In this document: piece by piece, positions 12,024-26,047 of the stretch
Layout: each line of letters begins with the position of its first letter
Position numbering within the stretch: the stretch's first letter is position 1
NCBI GenBank assembly: GCA_017562135.1
Contig: QEYB01001296.1
Coordinates: 682,001 to 746,000, forward strand
DNA from: Dipylidium caninum
Lineage: Eukaryota > Platyhelminthes > Cestoda > Cyclophyllidea > Dipylidiidae
Reading direction: 5' to 3'
Length of the DNA: 64,000 bases
Notes under the pieces: model-generated
What the model was told of the DNA's origin: nothing
Seen by the model: only the letters and a program-made list of their open reading frames with translations
The model's database searches: none
Position numbers and translations under genes: made by a program

Positions 12024-15000
12024 ATGGTCGGCTTATATCAAAATGGCAACAATCAAATACCGGATACAACGTCTCAAGATATCCAAATGCCAGCGCCTCT
12101 AATGGGCTCTTTTGGCCGTAATGGCAATAATGTATCCAACTCGCACTATGCAACACTGGATGAATTCCCTCTTGCTCAGTCCGCTTCCGAGTACTGCAAT
12201 GGAGATCAAACGACTTCCCTTCATCCAGACGACTACGCTTACCAGCAATCGGCTTGCTTCCGAACCTTCGAAACTGATATCTTCTCTACGGATACTAACA
12301 CCTGCTATTCTACCATCTCACCAGTGGGAGCCGCTCAATCGGGGAGGCTTGGCGAACTCTTCAAATCTGTTTCCTTCCCTAGCCCCAACAAGGAATCGCA
12401 GTCGTGTCGACTCCTAAATCACAAGTGCGTTATCCTCTTAAAAAGGCACATTTCAAGTCATTTCCTCTAACTTTTGAGAACCAGCTCTCTATCAGACTTG
12501 TGGTAATACTCTAACTAAGGAATGGAATATACAAGGGCCTGAGAAGTAAATCTGCTAGGTACGGTAAAATCCCAAGTATGAATCGATGTAACATTTTGCA
12601 TTAGAGAAAAGTGCTCGAGTGAGAAAATGGCAAATAGGCAATTCAACACTTTTTAAAAGCTGAAAATCAAATAGTCACGTAACTCTTGACTTGGAAAGGT
12701 ACCGATGTGAAGTAGGAAACGCGGAGTGTTCGAAATCCTCTCTTTTTCCTCTTCCGAGGCACATATTGCACATGGTTGTGGTCAAATAGGTGTTATTTGG
12801 TAGTCAGCTGGCGCAATACCTATTTAATTATACATAAACATCTATTCATTTTACGCCTTGCCCATCTTCCATCTCTCCCGCTTCAATATCAGGGGTTTAT
12901 TTTTCATTGCGATCAGCTCCGGAAGCTTGGACTTCCAAAACTGTGATAGTTTACTCTTGTTTATGTGGATTCAGAAGATGCTGTTCTTGCAATTGGAGAG
13001 GAAGTGTCCCATAGATGACGGGTATGCAAAAATTTGGTTCATGGGTTGCGTACAGATCCATGGCAGTGGATAGCTACTTCATGTAGAGAGTGAGTTGCAC
13101 ATCCCCCTAGAAGCTAGACAAATGACCGCTTTTACGTCACTGTGTATGGCTTGTGTTGGCATTATTTAGCGTGACTTGTGAACAGGACATTCTACAGAAG
13201 TCCTTACCGCCTCTTTCATTCAATCCAATGTATCCGACGCTTCGTCTATCTACCCCGCAAAGACTGTCCTTTGATGCAACGCCGCAACATAACCACCAGG
13301 AGGAAGGGATGCTAATGCAAGCAAATCAACAGCATCAAGATTTGCAGATTTCCACCGTTCAGTCCCCTAATAAGTTGCGTTCTCCTAACGGTTTGATAGG
13401 ACTACTCGGTAACAAAACCCAGCAGTTAACTGGTGCCCCTCTCTCGGCAAAGACAAACGAGTTAAAGGTACTAAAACGGGAAGAAAACGTCCTCGACAGC
13501 GCAGTGCCCCGGTCGTCATATATGTGTCGCAAATGTCGAGCCCATGGTCGCCTGATAGCAGTGCGACAGCATAAACGTAACTGTCCATACAAACATTGTA
13601 ACTGCTCTGTCTGCTCTCTGGTCAACTATGGCAGGCATATAGTAGCCCGCCAGATTGCCCTTTATCGAGATCAAAAGAATCACCATGGTGAGGATGGTAA
13701 TACAAGCACAAGAACACGAGGCGATGGCGGGATCAGGCCGCGCTCTGGGACAGGCAAAGAAAAAGCCGATCCGGAGGAGGAGGGGCCCCACTGTAGACGG
13801 TGTCGCAATCATGGGAAGACTAATCCGTGGAAGGGACACAAGAAAGTCTGTCCATTTTATTACTGTATATGTCAACAATGCATACTGATCACACTACGAA
13901 AATCCAACGAGAAGAACCTGAGTAGGTTGAACAAAATGCAGACGTTCTACCTAAAACATAAAAGTAGGATTAAATGTAACTTTTTGGTCGTAGGGGAGGT
14001 GGTACAAGAATCAACCAAGGAGCTGGGCCTGAAAGCTCCAAGAAAGCATACAACCGATGAAATCACATTCCCAGTGCCATTTTACAACAAAAAGTTTTTA
14101 AATCTGGCCAAGAGAAGCAGGCATTCATTGATGACCAGGAACAGCCGTCGGGGTATCCAGTTGGATACGGGTTAAGGTGGAGTGCAGGAAGGAATCATGA
14201 AGAAGACTGCACGCAGCCCTCTCTCACACTTCCAGGCAATGAAACACGGGTCTTACCACCGGGTGCCATAACAAATGCCCAACAAGAAAATACCTTCTAC
14301 AATTCACGAGCTCATCAGGCAGCTGCTTTTGCGGCTGCGGCCGCAGCAGCGGTCGCCTATCAACAGGAAACTGAAGTTTCATTGGTGGACGCGGCAGTAC
14401 AGTTAAAGGAAGAGAGTCGGGCTAATTGCTGTGGTCAGTTAATTTGTCGTTCGGATTACGCCTTGGCAGACACGTGGGTTTGTGGTGGGGAAATAAAGTG
14501 TGTGTTATCGCCAAAAGACGTGAACACTGCATCTTTAGAGGGATTCGCAGGACAAAATGGATTCGGCGGTCTTTGGCAGAGTCAATTCCAATCAGTAAGA
14601 AATGACGACCCGGTGCATATAGGTAAGTGTTGTCGCCTCATTTAAGGTTAGGATAAATTCACACTTAAATGGTAAAATCGGTGAACTTTAATCAAAATCC
14701 ATAATTAAATTGCTTCATCGGCGCTAAGAATGAGTGACAAATTGCGGATGTACAGGCAGCAAATGGTGAAATGCGCGGGTTACCCAATGAAGTCAAAGCA
14801 TTTAAGAGGCACATTTGACTACACTTATTCCCGTAACGCCAATAAATCACTCAAATTTTTGTAATAAGCAAAATCCACTGGGGTTCGAGCCTAACTGGCT
14901 TAGACTTCTGCCACCTGGTCCTATGATTCACTGTGGCCTACTTGAAGCGAAGTGGAATTGATGAGGACCGCCACGCACTCTCACATGGCAGATCCACTGT

Positions 15001-15456
15001 GGAAAGTAAAAAGGGGGCCAAGGCTGCCTTGAGATTTGTATAAAGTGGAGAAATCGGTAGCGCCTGAGACAACAGTCGCGAGGGGAGGAATTGGCCCGAT
15101 ACAACAGAAGTTGCCGAGACGATGGAATGTCGACTTTCTGTAAGCCGTTCCATAAAAGTATTTGCTCATAAAACCGCAAACTATCTGCAGAATATTTCAA
15201 GCAGCCGGAGTGACATCTCACATGATGGTTGACGTCGTGATATTCACCCAAGTTATTAAATTTCTTGATGAGAGAAGGTCGGTATCTTCCCCTTTCACGA
15301 TGTTATTTGTTCCAATGGGGCTATTTTGATTTTGTAGATGGAATCACCTTCGCATCTTGTCAACAGCCAGCAGGGCATTTCCTCGAAACAAGCAGACCCA
15401 CCATCCACGAAGGTCGCGGACAAATGCTGTCACACAAAGTGGACAACCCTATATAA
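12024..15456 (+). CDS. DM-domain transcription factor with two tandem DM domains (DMRT/MAB-3-like)
   Basis: DM-domain proteins bind DNA through an intertwined zinc module and commonly control sex-specific or neural differentiation. Exon 1 is 12024-12424. Its donor aa|gtgcg joins phase-correctly to the acceptor atttag at 13169, so exon 2 starts at 13170. DM1 begins at about residue 253 (CRKCRAHG, HKRNC, CNCSVC) and DM2 at about residue 342 (CRRCRNHG, GHKKVC, CICQQC). Both keep the full Cys/His zinc ligand pattern and are separated by about 40 basic or acidic residues. The exon 2 frame stops at 14175, giving 468 residues. A second long open frame covers 14061-14622 and encodes a poly-Ala/Gln stretch (AAAFAAAAAAAVAYQQ), ending at a good donor (g|gtaagtgt). 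It joins in phase to 15338-15456 (acceptor tttgtag). Removing 13964-14160, or alternatively 13999-14120, links the two frames and gives a protein of about 591 or 616 residues. The two-DM core is certain; the 3' structure is uncertain. I cannot assign an orthologue. Confidence 0.85.
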
Positions 15457-16000
15457 CCATAATATCTCACCCAGATTGTATATATATTCACATGTCCATT
15501 TATTTCTTTTGAATGCGAATTACCTCAGACAAGAGCATATTTAACCAATCGGAGGTTGGGAAGTGACTGTCCTGCGTGCCGCCACAAATTAGATAAAAAA
15601 AATTTGAACAAACGTTCGGCTGATTCAAGGCTCAGAACAACTCTTCGAAAAGGCCATGCTTAGAAGTCAAAAGCAGTGTTTCCATCGCACGAATAATATA
15701 ATGTGGAAAAAGTTCGCACGAGAGAATAGAAGTTATTAAATAAATTTATTGTTTCAAGAAAAAAGGATCATAAAACAGAGCTATGCTAATACAAAGACAC
15801 ACATTTAGAGAAAAACACCCAAATGCTTAAAGGAGCTAACATTGAACAGACAAAATATGTGGAGGGGATAGGACAGGTAGGAGGAGAGGAGCAAAGCGAA
15901 CTGGAGATATGCTTTCGATGGGGCGATCACAACCGATTAGTAATTTAGGCGTGCACAACATTCAGATATTAGAGGGTTAGGCCGCTATCCTCATGACCCT
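15457..16000. other. Spacer between convergent genes (both 3' UTRs)
   Basis: About 545 bases separate the DM-domain gene stop (15456) from the acetyl-CoA synthetase stop (16001, minus strand). The sequence is AT- and purine-rich without supported coding potential. It should hold both 3' UTRs. Confidence 0.6.
15739..15750. terminator. Palindromic poly(A) signal serving both convergent genes
   Basis: AATAAATTTATT reads AATAAA on the plus strand at 15739-15744 and AATAAA on the minus strand at 15750-15745. It lies 283 bases past the plus-strand DM-domain stop and 251 bases past the minus-strand acetyl-CoA synthetase stop, near the centre of the spacer. The hexamer is the canonical metazoan cleavage and polyadenylation signal. 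Use by both genes is inferred from position. Confidence 0.5.
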
Positions 16001-19000
16001 TCAGCGCGATTTTTCGACTTCCGCACAAAGGTAGTCCAGACAACTCGGGTCGACCAGAGTTGAAGTGTCGCCGAATTCACGATCTCCATTGGCAATCTTG
16101 CGTAGAATGCGGCGAATAATTTTTCCACTCCGGGTTTTAGGCAACGCTGGGGCGGCCTAAGTGATAAAATATTTTTCCAATATATGAATAAGTGCTCGGT
16201 TTACGAAAGCAGATCACACACTTGAATGTAGTCCGGCGCAGCGAAGGGAGCAATCCTTGTTCTCACAAGGTTAACGAGTTCTTGGCGCAGTTCAGGGGTG
16301 ATTGATTGGGGAACGCCATCCTTTAATGTTACGAAGCAATGGAGGCACTCGCCCTTCACTTTATGGTGTCTTGCGACTGCCGCAGCTTCAACGACCAACG
16401 GATGAGAAACCAGAGCGGATTCTACCTCTGCCGTGCTCAGGAGGTGACCACTCATATTCAACATGTCGTCTGTACGTCCTGTTATAAAAGTAAGAAAAAC
16501 TTGAGGAACCTCATACATGTAGAGGCCTGTGACGCCGATTAGAAAAGAGAAGACCAAACACACACTGTTGCCATTTCTCCGGTAATCATTTGCGCGAAAA
16601 GCGGCTTCTTACCAAATTTAGGAGGAATTTAAACACTCGCCGGAGAAAAGGAAGCACATGATAACAAGAACTGTCATCAACACAATGCATCAGAAATTTT
16701 ACAGCATTTGAAACGTAATGTTTTTGACGAGTATTCGAGGCACGAGGAGGTAGTTGTTTGCAAAATCCGTAATGACGTAATATGTATCTTCAAAAACGCA
16801 GAGAAGAAATAAAAATGAGTATTTATCACGGGACTTCCAACCCACCTTAGTGAAGTATCGCAAGATTGCCACGTCTGACAGCAGTGAAACAAACAAAAAT
16901 ACACGTGAAAAGATATTGTAGCCGTTGAATGTTACCAGGGTTTGGTTTTTGAATATTGAGATTGAGTCGCATCGTCAACTACAGTGAAGACTTTTCAGGA
17001 TTTTCAACTTATGAATTCCTGCATGACGATTTTATTTAAACACATACCTGTAAATGAGGAAAGAAAGTGGAGACACATTGCTTTAAGGAATAATATATGG
17101 GGAGCATAGACGATGCTTTAAAGTTTAATTATAAAAGGCAACAAAAAACATTTCGGTCGCGCATTATAGGCGAATCAAAAAATACACACAGTCGTACCCG
17201 ATAAAAAGCCACCCGGAAAGAGAAATTGGAGGCAAAGTGGGGATGGGCTCTGAGAGAGACTGAGGAGACACTAATTTTAGCACTCACAGAAATAGTCACG
17301 TTCACAATTTGGCAAAAGAATCAGAATTGAGACCAAGAAGTACCGTTCGTTACGATGCAGATAAATGCAAAGCAACGGAGTGTGACATTGAAACAATTCA
17401 AAAGTTGTCAGGAAGACACGAATAGTGGTTAGTGGGTGGTGTGCACAATTAGTGATTTTTTAGTATGTATTGTCATCGCGGACAGGATACCATTATGCAG
17501 GACTCGAATCTGGTCTAGCAAAAAAAGCGCTTTCTGTTACTGGTTTAAACTTATATTGGACAAAGCCCGATTAGAGTAATGTTGCAAAATTCAACGTGGT
17601 GGGAGGCAAGGATCGCAACGACTGCAAGCCAGTTTACGAGAGAACGCCAGATCTAGGCCGTAGACATGCACAACGTAAAATACCTGTAATCCAGAAATTG
17701 TCTTCGGAGTCCAGAATTGCACCATCGCCACTCATGAAATAGCCGGGATAACGGTTGAAGTAAACATCTTCGAAGCGCTTATGGTCACCGTAGATGGTGC
17801 GCGCCATGCCTGGCCAGGGGGCAGCAAATACAAGATGGCCCTCCTCCACGCACTTATCTGTTGGCATATTCCTTGAGGAGCTGCCTTCGTCAACGTTTCC
17901 GGAATTATTTTTGATTATGCGAGCGTCCACACCGAAGAAGGGCCGACCTGCACAACCGGGTCTCATAGGCGTTGCACCGGGCAGCGTTGTGATCATATGG
18001 CCACCAGTCTCAGTCTGCCAGTAGGTGTCCACAATTGCACAGTGGCTATCACCCACTACTTCATAATACCATTTCCACGCCGAGGGACTGATCGGTTCTC
18101 CTACCGTACCTAGAACCTTGATTGCAAAGAAAAACTTCGTAGAGTAGCAAGCGAGACAGTCTGGTGATTAAACAAAAAAGAAATTAAGCCCAAGTCTGGA
18201 TGAATTATGTAATAAACAACGAAGATATATGTTGGGTATAAAAAAACCAAGGCAATCAAAGATGTGATAGCCAAGTAGACGAAACAGGTTCAATGACATC
18301 GATGTATCATGTACAAACCCGGCAAAATCACGAGATACACGCAAGCACACGGCCTAAATGACCTCCAAAATTGACTTAAAAGTCGCTTTCAAGCATTTTT
18401 CCGTTAGTCAACTGTATTCACGAGGGAGTTAAAGACAGATGATGCTGTTGCTCCCAAAATTATTCTTATTACCTAACAATACGTGCATTTTCTTATTTTA
18501 TTAATCTTCAGGTAATCAAATAGAAACAAATGATTCAATAATTTTATAAATACTGACAAGGTTTAACGATGGCATGGGTCACATGCGTAACCCAATCTAG
18601 GGTGAAGACGTTTACAGCGTAAGGACAAATGAGGGAATTTATTAATTTAGAAAACATTACTAACATGGAGATATTAAACACCCCAAAAGCCAGTTAGTTT
18701 TCGTTTAGTCTACTCAAAAAAGCACTCCAGCCAGTCCTCTCACAAGTGTAGAGAGTGTGATTACGAAAATAAAAAACCCCAAAAGTTTCCGCATTAGCTG
18801 ATCGTGTGCGGCACAGAAATAAAATTTGATTTTTCATAGTCGCAACGACATGGTATGGAACATCGTATTGTTGCCTGCCAGTGATTCAACAACACTAAAT
18901 GAGTAAAATATGTAAATGCTAAACTTCTCTCAATTCGAGAGAGTAGGAGAGGGAAATAGTCGCCGGTTTGACGTCAAGAGAGGGCCACATCTCACCTTCA

Positions 19001-20861
19001 GGCTGGATCGATCGTGTTTCCTAACATACTCCTCACCCGCCCCAGCAAGCATGCGGATGACGGTCGGTGCGGTATAGAACTTGGTCACGCGATACCGCTC
19101 AACTATCGACCAATAGCGGCTATTGTCCGGCCAGGTGGGGAGCCCTTCAAAGATCACACTCGTAACCCCATTCAAGAGAGGGCCGTAAACAAGATAGCTG
19201 TGACCTAGTTACAACAAAACCGAAGCAATTTCAAGAACTTTAAATTATTTAAGCGTTGACAATATTTATTGGTAAAATATGAGGAAGTTAACAAAACTCA
19301 AGAACAAGCGGGTTACAGTTTACTGTTTTAGCAGGCGTATAATGATGTGATTCAGTGCAGCAATTTATTAAATACAAACGAAATCATCAGAGCAAGGCGT
19401 ACAAAGAGACCGGACAATATATACTTTAAAATGTATGTAAAAAAGATCTTACGAAGGCCAGTCGGCCAAGATAAAACAATACCATTAGTATAAATTCCGA
19501 AAAAAACCACATAGTAATAGTGTCATGGTTAGTAAATAACAAAGAACGGCACAAGGTGGTAACAAACTCAAGAAAAAGTGATTATAGCGTTAGTAAAAGC
19601 CCACATACCAGTGATCCAACCAATGTCAGCAGTGCACCAATAGATATCATCGGGATGGAGGTCAAATACGTACTTGGCCGTGGTTGCTGCATACACCATG
19701 TAGCCGCCTGTGGTGTGAAGGAGACCTTTGGGTCTGCCAGTACTGCCACTAGAGTAGAGAATGAAAAGACCATCTTCCGAGTCCATCCACTCAATTGGAC
19801 ATTCAGTTTCAACGGGAGGAACTGCCTCATCCCACCAAACATCACGGCCCGGGCGCATACGGACGGAAAAGCTGAGCACACAAAAAAGACATTAGTCAAA
19901 ATTAAGAAAAATTCATTCATACGAGTTAAAATCAAGTGCCAATGACAAGTAATACCTGCATATGCATACATATATATACAACAAACGCATGCAACGCACT
20001 TTTGGACGGGGCGGAGTCCGGGGCAATCAAAGATAGGTACAGGTGCCGCGGGTCTTTTCTCCGGTGTTAAGTGACGCAAAACAACACAGTGTTCAATAGG
20101 TTGAGACTTCGATTCGCAGATATCCATTGCTGCGCTAGCAACCTTCATCAAATCAATAAGCTTTACACCACGCCAAGCCCCATCGCATGTAACTAGTACG
20201 CGGGACCTTAAAATCTTTTTAAAACTAGTAGTAGTCTTCGTACCCTGCAGCCATTAAACGTTCTGATAGGGATTCCGCCGAGAATCCAGCAAACACGACA
20301 GAATGGATCGCGCCGATACGCGCACAGGCTAAAACGGCGATAACTTGTTCGATAACCATCGGCATGTAAATTCCGACACGATCACCTTTATTGACGCCCA
20401 TCCTCCGCAGCGTAGAGCCAAAAGAAATAACCTAGAGATAAAGACAGACGTAACCTTCGAATAACGCTACAACCGCTTAAGGCACAATAAACAACCTCCG
20501 ACAATAGCTCCTGATATGTAATAGTTTTCCTGTCATTCGGATCATTGCCCTCCCAAAGAAAAGCAATCTTGGAACCCAGACCATTTTTCACATGCCGATC
20601 AAGGCAATTATAACACAAATTAGTCTTCCCATCGGAAAACCACCGAATGAATATATGTCCTTTTTTTAAGTCGAAGTTATAAGAGAGTGCATTTTCGGCT
20701 TTTGGGTTAACCTCCCAATGAAATTGCGATGATATGTTCGTCCAAAATTCAGCTGGCTGCTTAATGGATTTTCTGTACCATTCACTATAGGTCTCAAGTG
20801 AACGGACGTGAGCTTCATTGACAAGTCCTTCAGGGGGATAATAAGCTTTCGAATCACTCAT
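16001..20861 (-). CDS. ACSS2: Acetyl-CoA synthetase (AMP-forming), cytosolic/nuclear type
   Basis: The enzyme makes acetyl-CoA from acetate, ATP and CoA through an acetyl-adenylate. It supplies acetyl-CoA for lipid synthesis and histone acetylation. Eight minus-strand exons close exactly in phase: 20861-20496, 20431-20244, 20206-20000, 19871-19609, 19204-18996, 18116-17684, 16478-16222, 16156-16001. This gives 692 residues, close to human ACSS2 (about 700, from memory). Visible motifs are [18 protein letters not shown]; the adenylation P-loop [11 protein letters not shown] at residues 293-303; [19 protein letters not shown] at 443-450, whose Trp444 matches the acetate-pocket Trp of this family; [16 protein letters not shown]; and the C-terminal TRSGKIIRR with the catalytic and acetylatable Lys653. 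The N-terminus ([10 protein letters not shown]) shows no clear mitochondrial presequence, favouring the cytosolic form. Introns 16479-17683 and 18117-18995 are large and hold no supported gene. All introns here are GT-AG. Confidence 0.96.
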
Positions 20862-22002
20862 GCCACACGCAGAAGGAGTAGCAAACTCCGGGTTTAAAAT
20901 GACACCAAAACCTGAAGAATGCGCTCGTCATTTTGTTGATACTAACAAACAATATAATTCAAAATGACTGCAAGGACTACAAATATTGAAAAAGTTATTT
21001 ATTTGCTTCAGTAAAGTGTAATTTTACTTGCAGGGGAGCGGAGGGCGATTTCAAAAATTTACATCTTTGTAAACAAAATAGTGCAACTGTCCCTCAACCA
21101 AGCCAGTAAATATAAAGTATCGGCTACCGCAAAAGGACTTAAATCTTATTTTATAAGTGCTGTTAAATGCGATATGATTAAAAAGCTCCTTACTAACTGC
21201 GTATTGTAGCAGTCCAAAACAGATATCAGCACAATAAATGACCGAATGCAAGCCACGGTTAATTTGGTATATTTAATGTGATTCCATATAGATTTTATTG
21301 GGTTCAAAGATAAGGCTTTTTGATAGTTACCTTGGGATGCTAACTGCCAGGTGTATTGTGATCGCGTCTTAGAATAGTTTTGTAGACGTTAGCGAATCAA
21401 CTACTTCATTTCTGAAACACAAGCACTCACTTATGACTGCCTCTGGGTCCGTTACGACAACCAAAATTATTTCTTTTACGTTGTGCAAAAATTTTATAGG
21501 TTTTATTAGCGTCAAATAGACTTTAGTTATTGAGAGGCAGATCTCTATAGCTTTCGTAATTTTACGAGTTATTTAGTTTTCTATTTTCATTGGTTGAGCT
21601 CGTCGAATCGCCGAAATAAGTCGCCTTTGCCTTAGACGCGCAATCTTGCTCAACAACAGGATTGGTCATTCTGCAGCCGTACTTTCATCATTCGCTTTGG
21701 CCTCCAATGTCTGCCTCATACTGACGTGATTTCACAAGTCGTGTAGGTTTAACTTAATTTTAATTTAATGTCTATTGTGTTGGTGTATTTATAGGTCTCA
21801 GATTGCTAAATTTTCATAGCTTTTGTTAACCACCAGCAGATCATCTCAAACCGTAGATTTTGATTCATTCCATTTCCGTAAGATTTCTACGTTTTCATGG
21901 GACGCTTGTTCTAGGTTTGTTTTACGCTACCTTAACTGTTCACAACTACAGTCTACTTACCTTCAAAATTAATTGTTACTGTCGTGCTAAGTACGCCTTT
22001 GA
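20862..22002. promoter_or_regulatory. Divergent intergenic promoter region (acetyl-CoA synthetase / ILF2)
   Basis: These 1.14 kb separate the divergent start codons of acetyl-CoA synthetase (20861, minus) and ILF2 (22003, plus). ATTGG boxes (inverted CCAAT) occur at 21589-21593 and 21661-21665, about 340-410 bases upstream of the ILF2 start, within a locally more GC-rich segment at about 21590-21720. No open frame here is convincing. Both genes are housekeeping-type, which fits a shared or closely spaced promoter pair. That is inference. Confidence 0.4.
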
Positions 22003-24241
<2,239 letters not shown>

Positions 24242-26047
24242 CCCTTATTGACTTTTTAACGTCTAGGTATGATGAGTCTTGTTTTACGCAAAATATATCT
24301 TATGAGGTACTTTCCCGGTACTTTGTGTTCATCAGTGATTAAGGGAGATATTGTGTGCTGTAATATTACTCGTTTTGGAAAGATAAAAGTGTAAAAGATA
24401 GCATTTGACCACAGCATAAATGGAGTACAGAACCGCAGTTTTGTATCGAAAAGGCGCGAGTTGGACATTGGATTAGCACTCAGTACGAGGCTGACTGCAA
24501 AAAGAAGAGGACGGTACTAATGTCGCAGGAAACTCCTAGAATTCCGCGACTTTGAAGCAAGCTTTGTGGGAAGGTTACCGAGTGTGGAGCTTGCCGTACT
24601 CAGGTTCCTCTGGGGTTCTCCTACTGAATGGGGACCAGCCGGAGGTCGTGGAGGAACAGTGCCTGTTTGATAATTATGTTCAGCCTAAGCAGACAAATAT
24701 TAGCTATTTATGACAATCAATACTTAAAATTAAACTAAAATTCCCTCGAGGTTCGGTCGTATTACGCCCTTTGTGCACCGTTAGGTAAAGTGTTCTGGGG
24801 GTGGCTACAAAATTTGGGGAGTACTGAATGAAACGATGCGAAGAAAGGGAGAAACAGCAGAGGCCAACCCCACTAAATCGAGTTGCGAATTTAGTGGTTC
24901 TGTAGATGTCAGGTATGCCAAAAGGTGTATCCACAATTCAAGCGTACTATGAGAGCTTTAGAGTGGTACGCCTAGGAGTGGTGTTATCTGCTAGAGTATT
25001 CCCAACTCAGTTTATGTGAATCTTCTCGTTCCTCGAACAACCTGTTTGGTATTGACTCCTAGAACCTACCGGATGGTTTGGGGAGTTCGGGGGATAGTTT
25101 CCGTATCTCCCGTGAAGATTCTCATTGGAAGCGACATGCATCTTTGCGGAGCTCGAAAGACCGACGCGGTCGCCGGCATTACGCTTTTCGCCTAAATCCT
25201 ATAAATATTTACATTAATGCTGTTAGCCACCCGTGGGGACAGAAAGTGGAGAATGACATTAGCGAGAGTACATGTGAACAACTTCAGTGGTGTTTAATTA
25301 TATTTCCTGGTTAGAGGCCGGTTAGGGGTGTTAAATTAAATTCGGACAATTGTTTGGTAATAGGTTTCTGTCATAGTTGGGGTTGGGGAGGACGTAGCCA
25401 CACAGCTGTTTCACCTGTCTCAGCAGCGGTACTCGAGCAAGTCATGAAACACCTTTACCTGGGCCTTGTACCCCGTTACATAGTTCCCATGGGAGAATTG
25501 GTGGAAGTTACGTCCATTTTTCAGACCGTACAAAATCAACGTCCTTATTTTTACATATAGACAATGTTAATAACAAAACACTACCTTAAGCCACAAAAGA
25601 TAATAATTTTGCTAACAACGAGTTGCAGATTCTTTTTTGGCAAAGAAATTGCCTGTCGCCATGTAAGCGTTATTGAAGGCCAGAGGTTGTGAGCGTGTTA
25701 GGAAGATTTTACAGGTGAATGAATTAATTACCTTCGGCACAGATGCGGGAAAGTATCCTCTGTGACCCTAAATGATGAATTACTGTCCAAAACTAGATTT
25801 GACTTAGTTCGTTGTATTCAAATAACAGCGATGGTTTAGTTCAAACTGACCACAAGCAGGTTAAATAGGAAGTTTTAGTTAGATAAACATACTTAGGTCG
25901 CAGAACAGATAATGGATATGTTAGTGTTGCAGATGATGCAAAGTAGCCTTTTCAAAATGAAATAACTTCCATTAAACGCAAGAGGAGTACCTTGGCTGTA
26001 TAAGTTTGTAAAGATCTGGAGGCGAGCTGAGAAATAACGTAAAGGTG
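24242..26047. other. Intergenic, convergent 3' ends of ILF2 and RhoGEF
   Basis: This 1.8 kb stretch holds only short open frames on both strands without domain similarity. It probably contains the ILF2 3' UTR and the RhoGEF 3' UTR. I see no clear AATAAA signal close to either stop. Confidence 0.5.

Noticed and set aside
13359..13878. Minus-strand open frames opposite the DM domains
   Set aside because: Shadows of the DM-domain exon, which carries the recognisable zinc modules.
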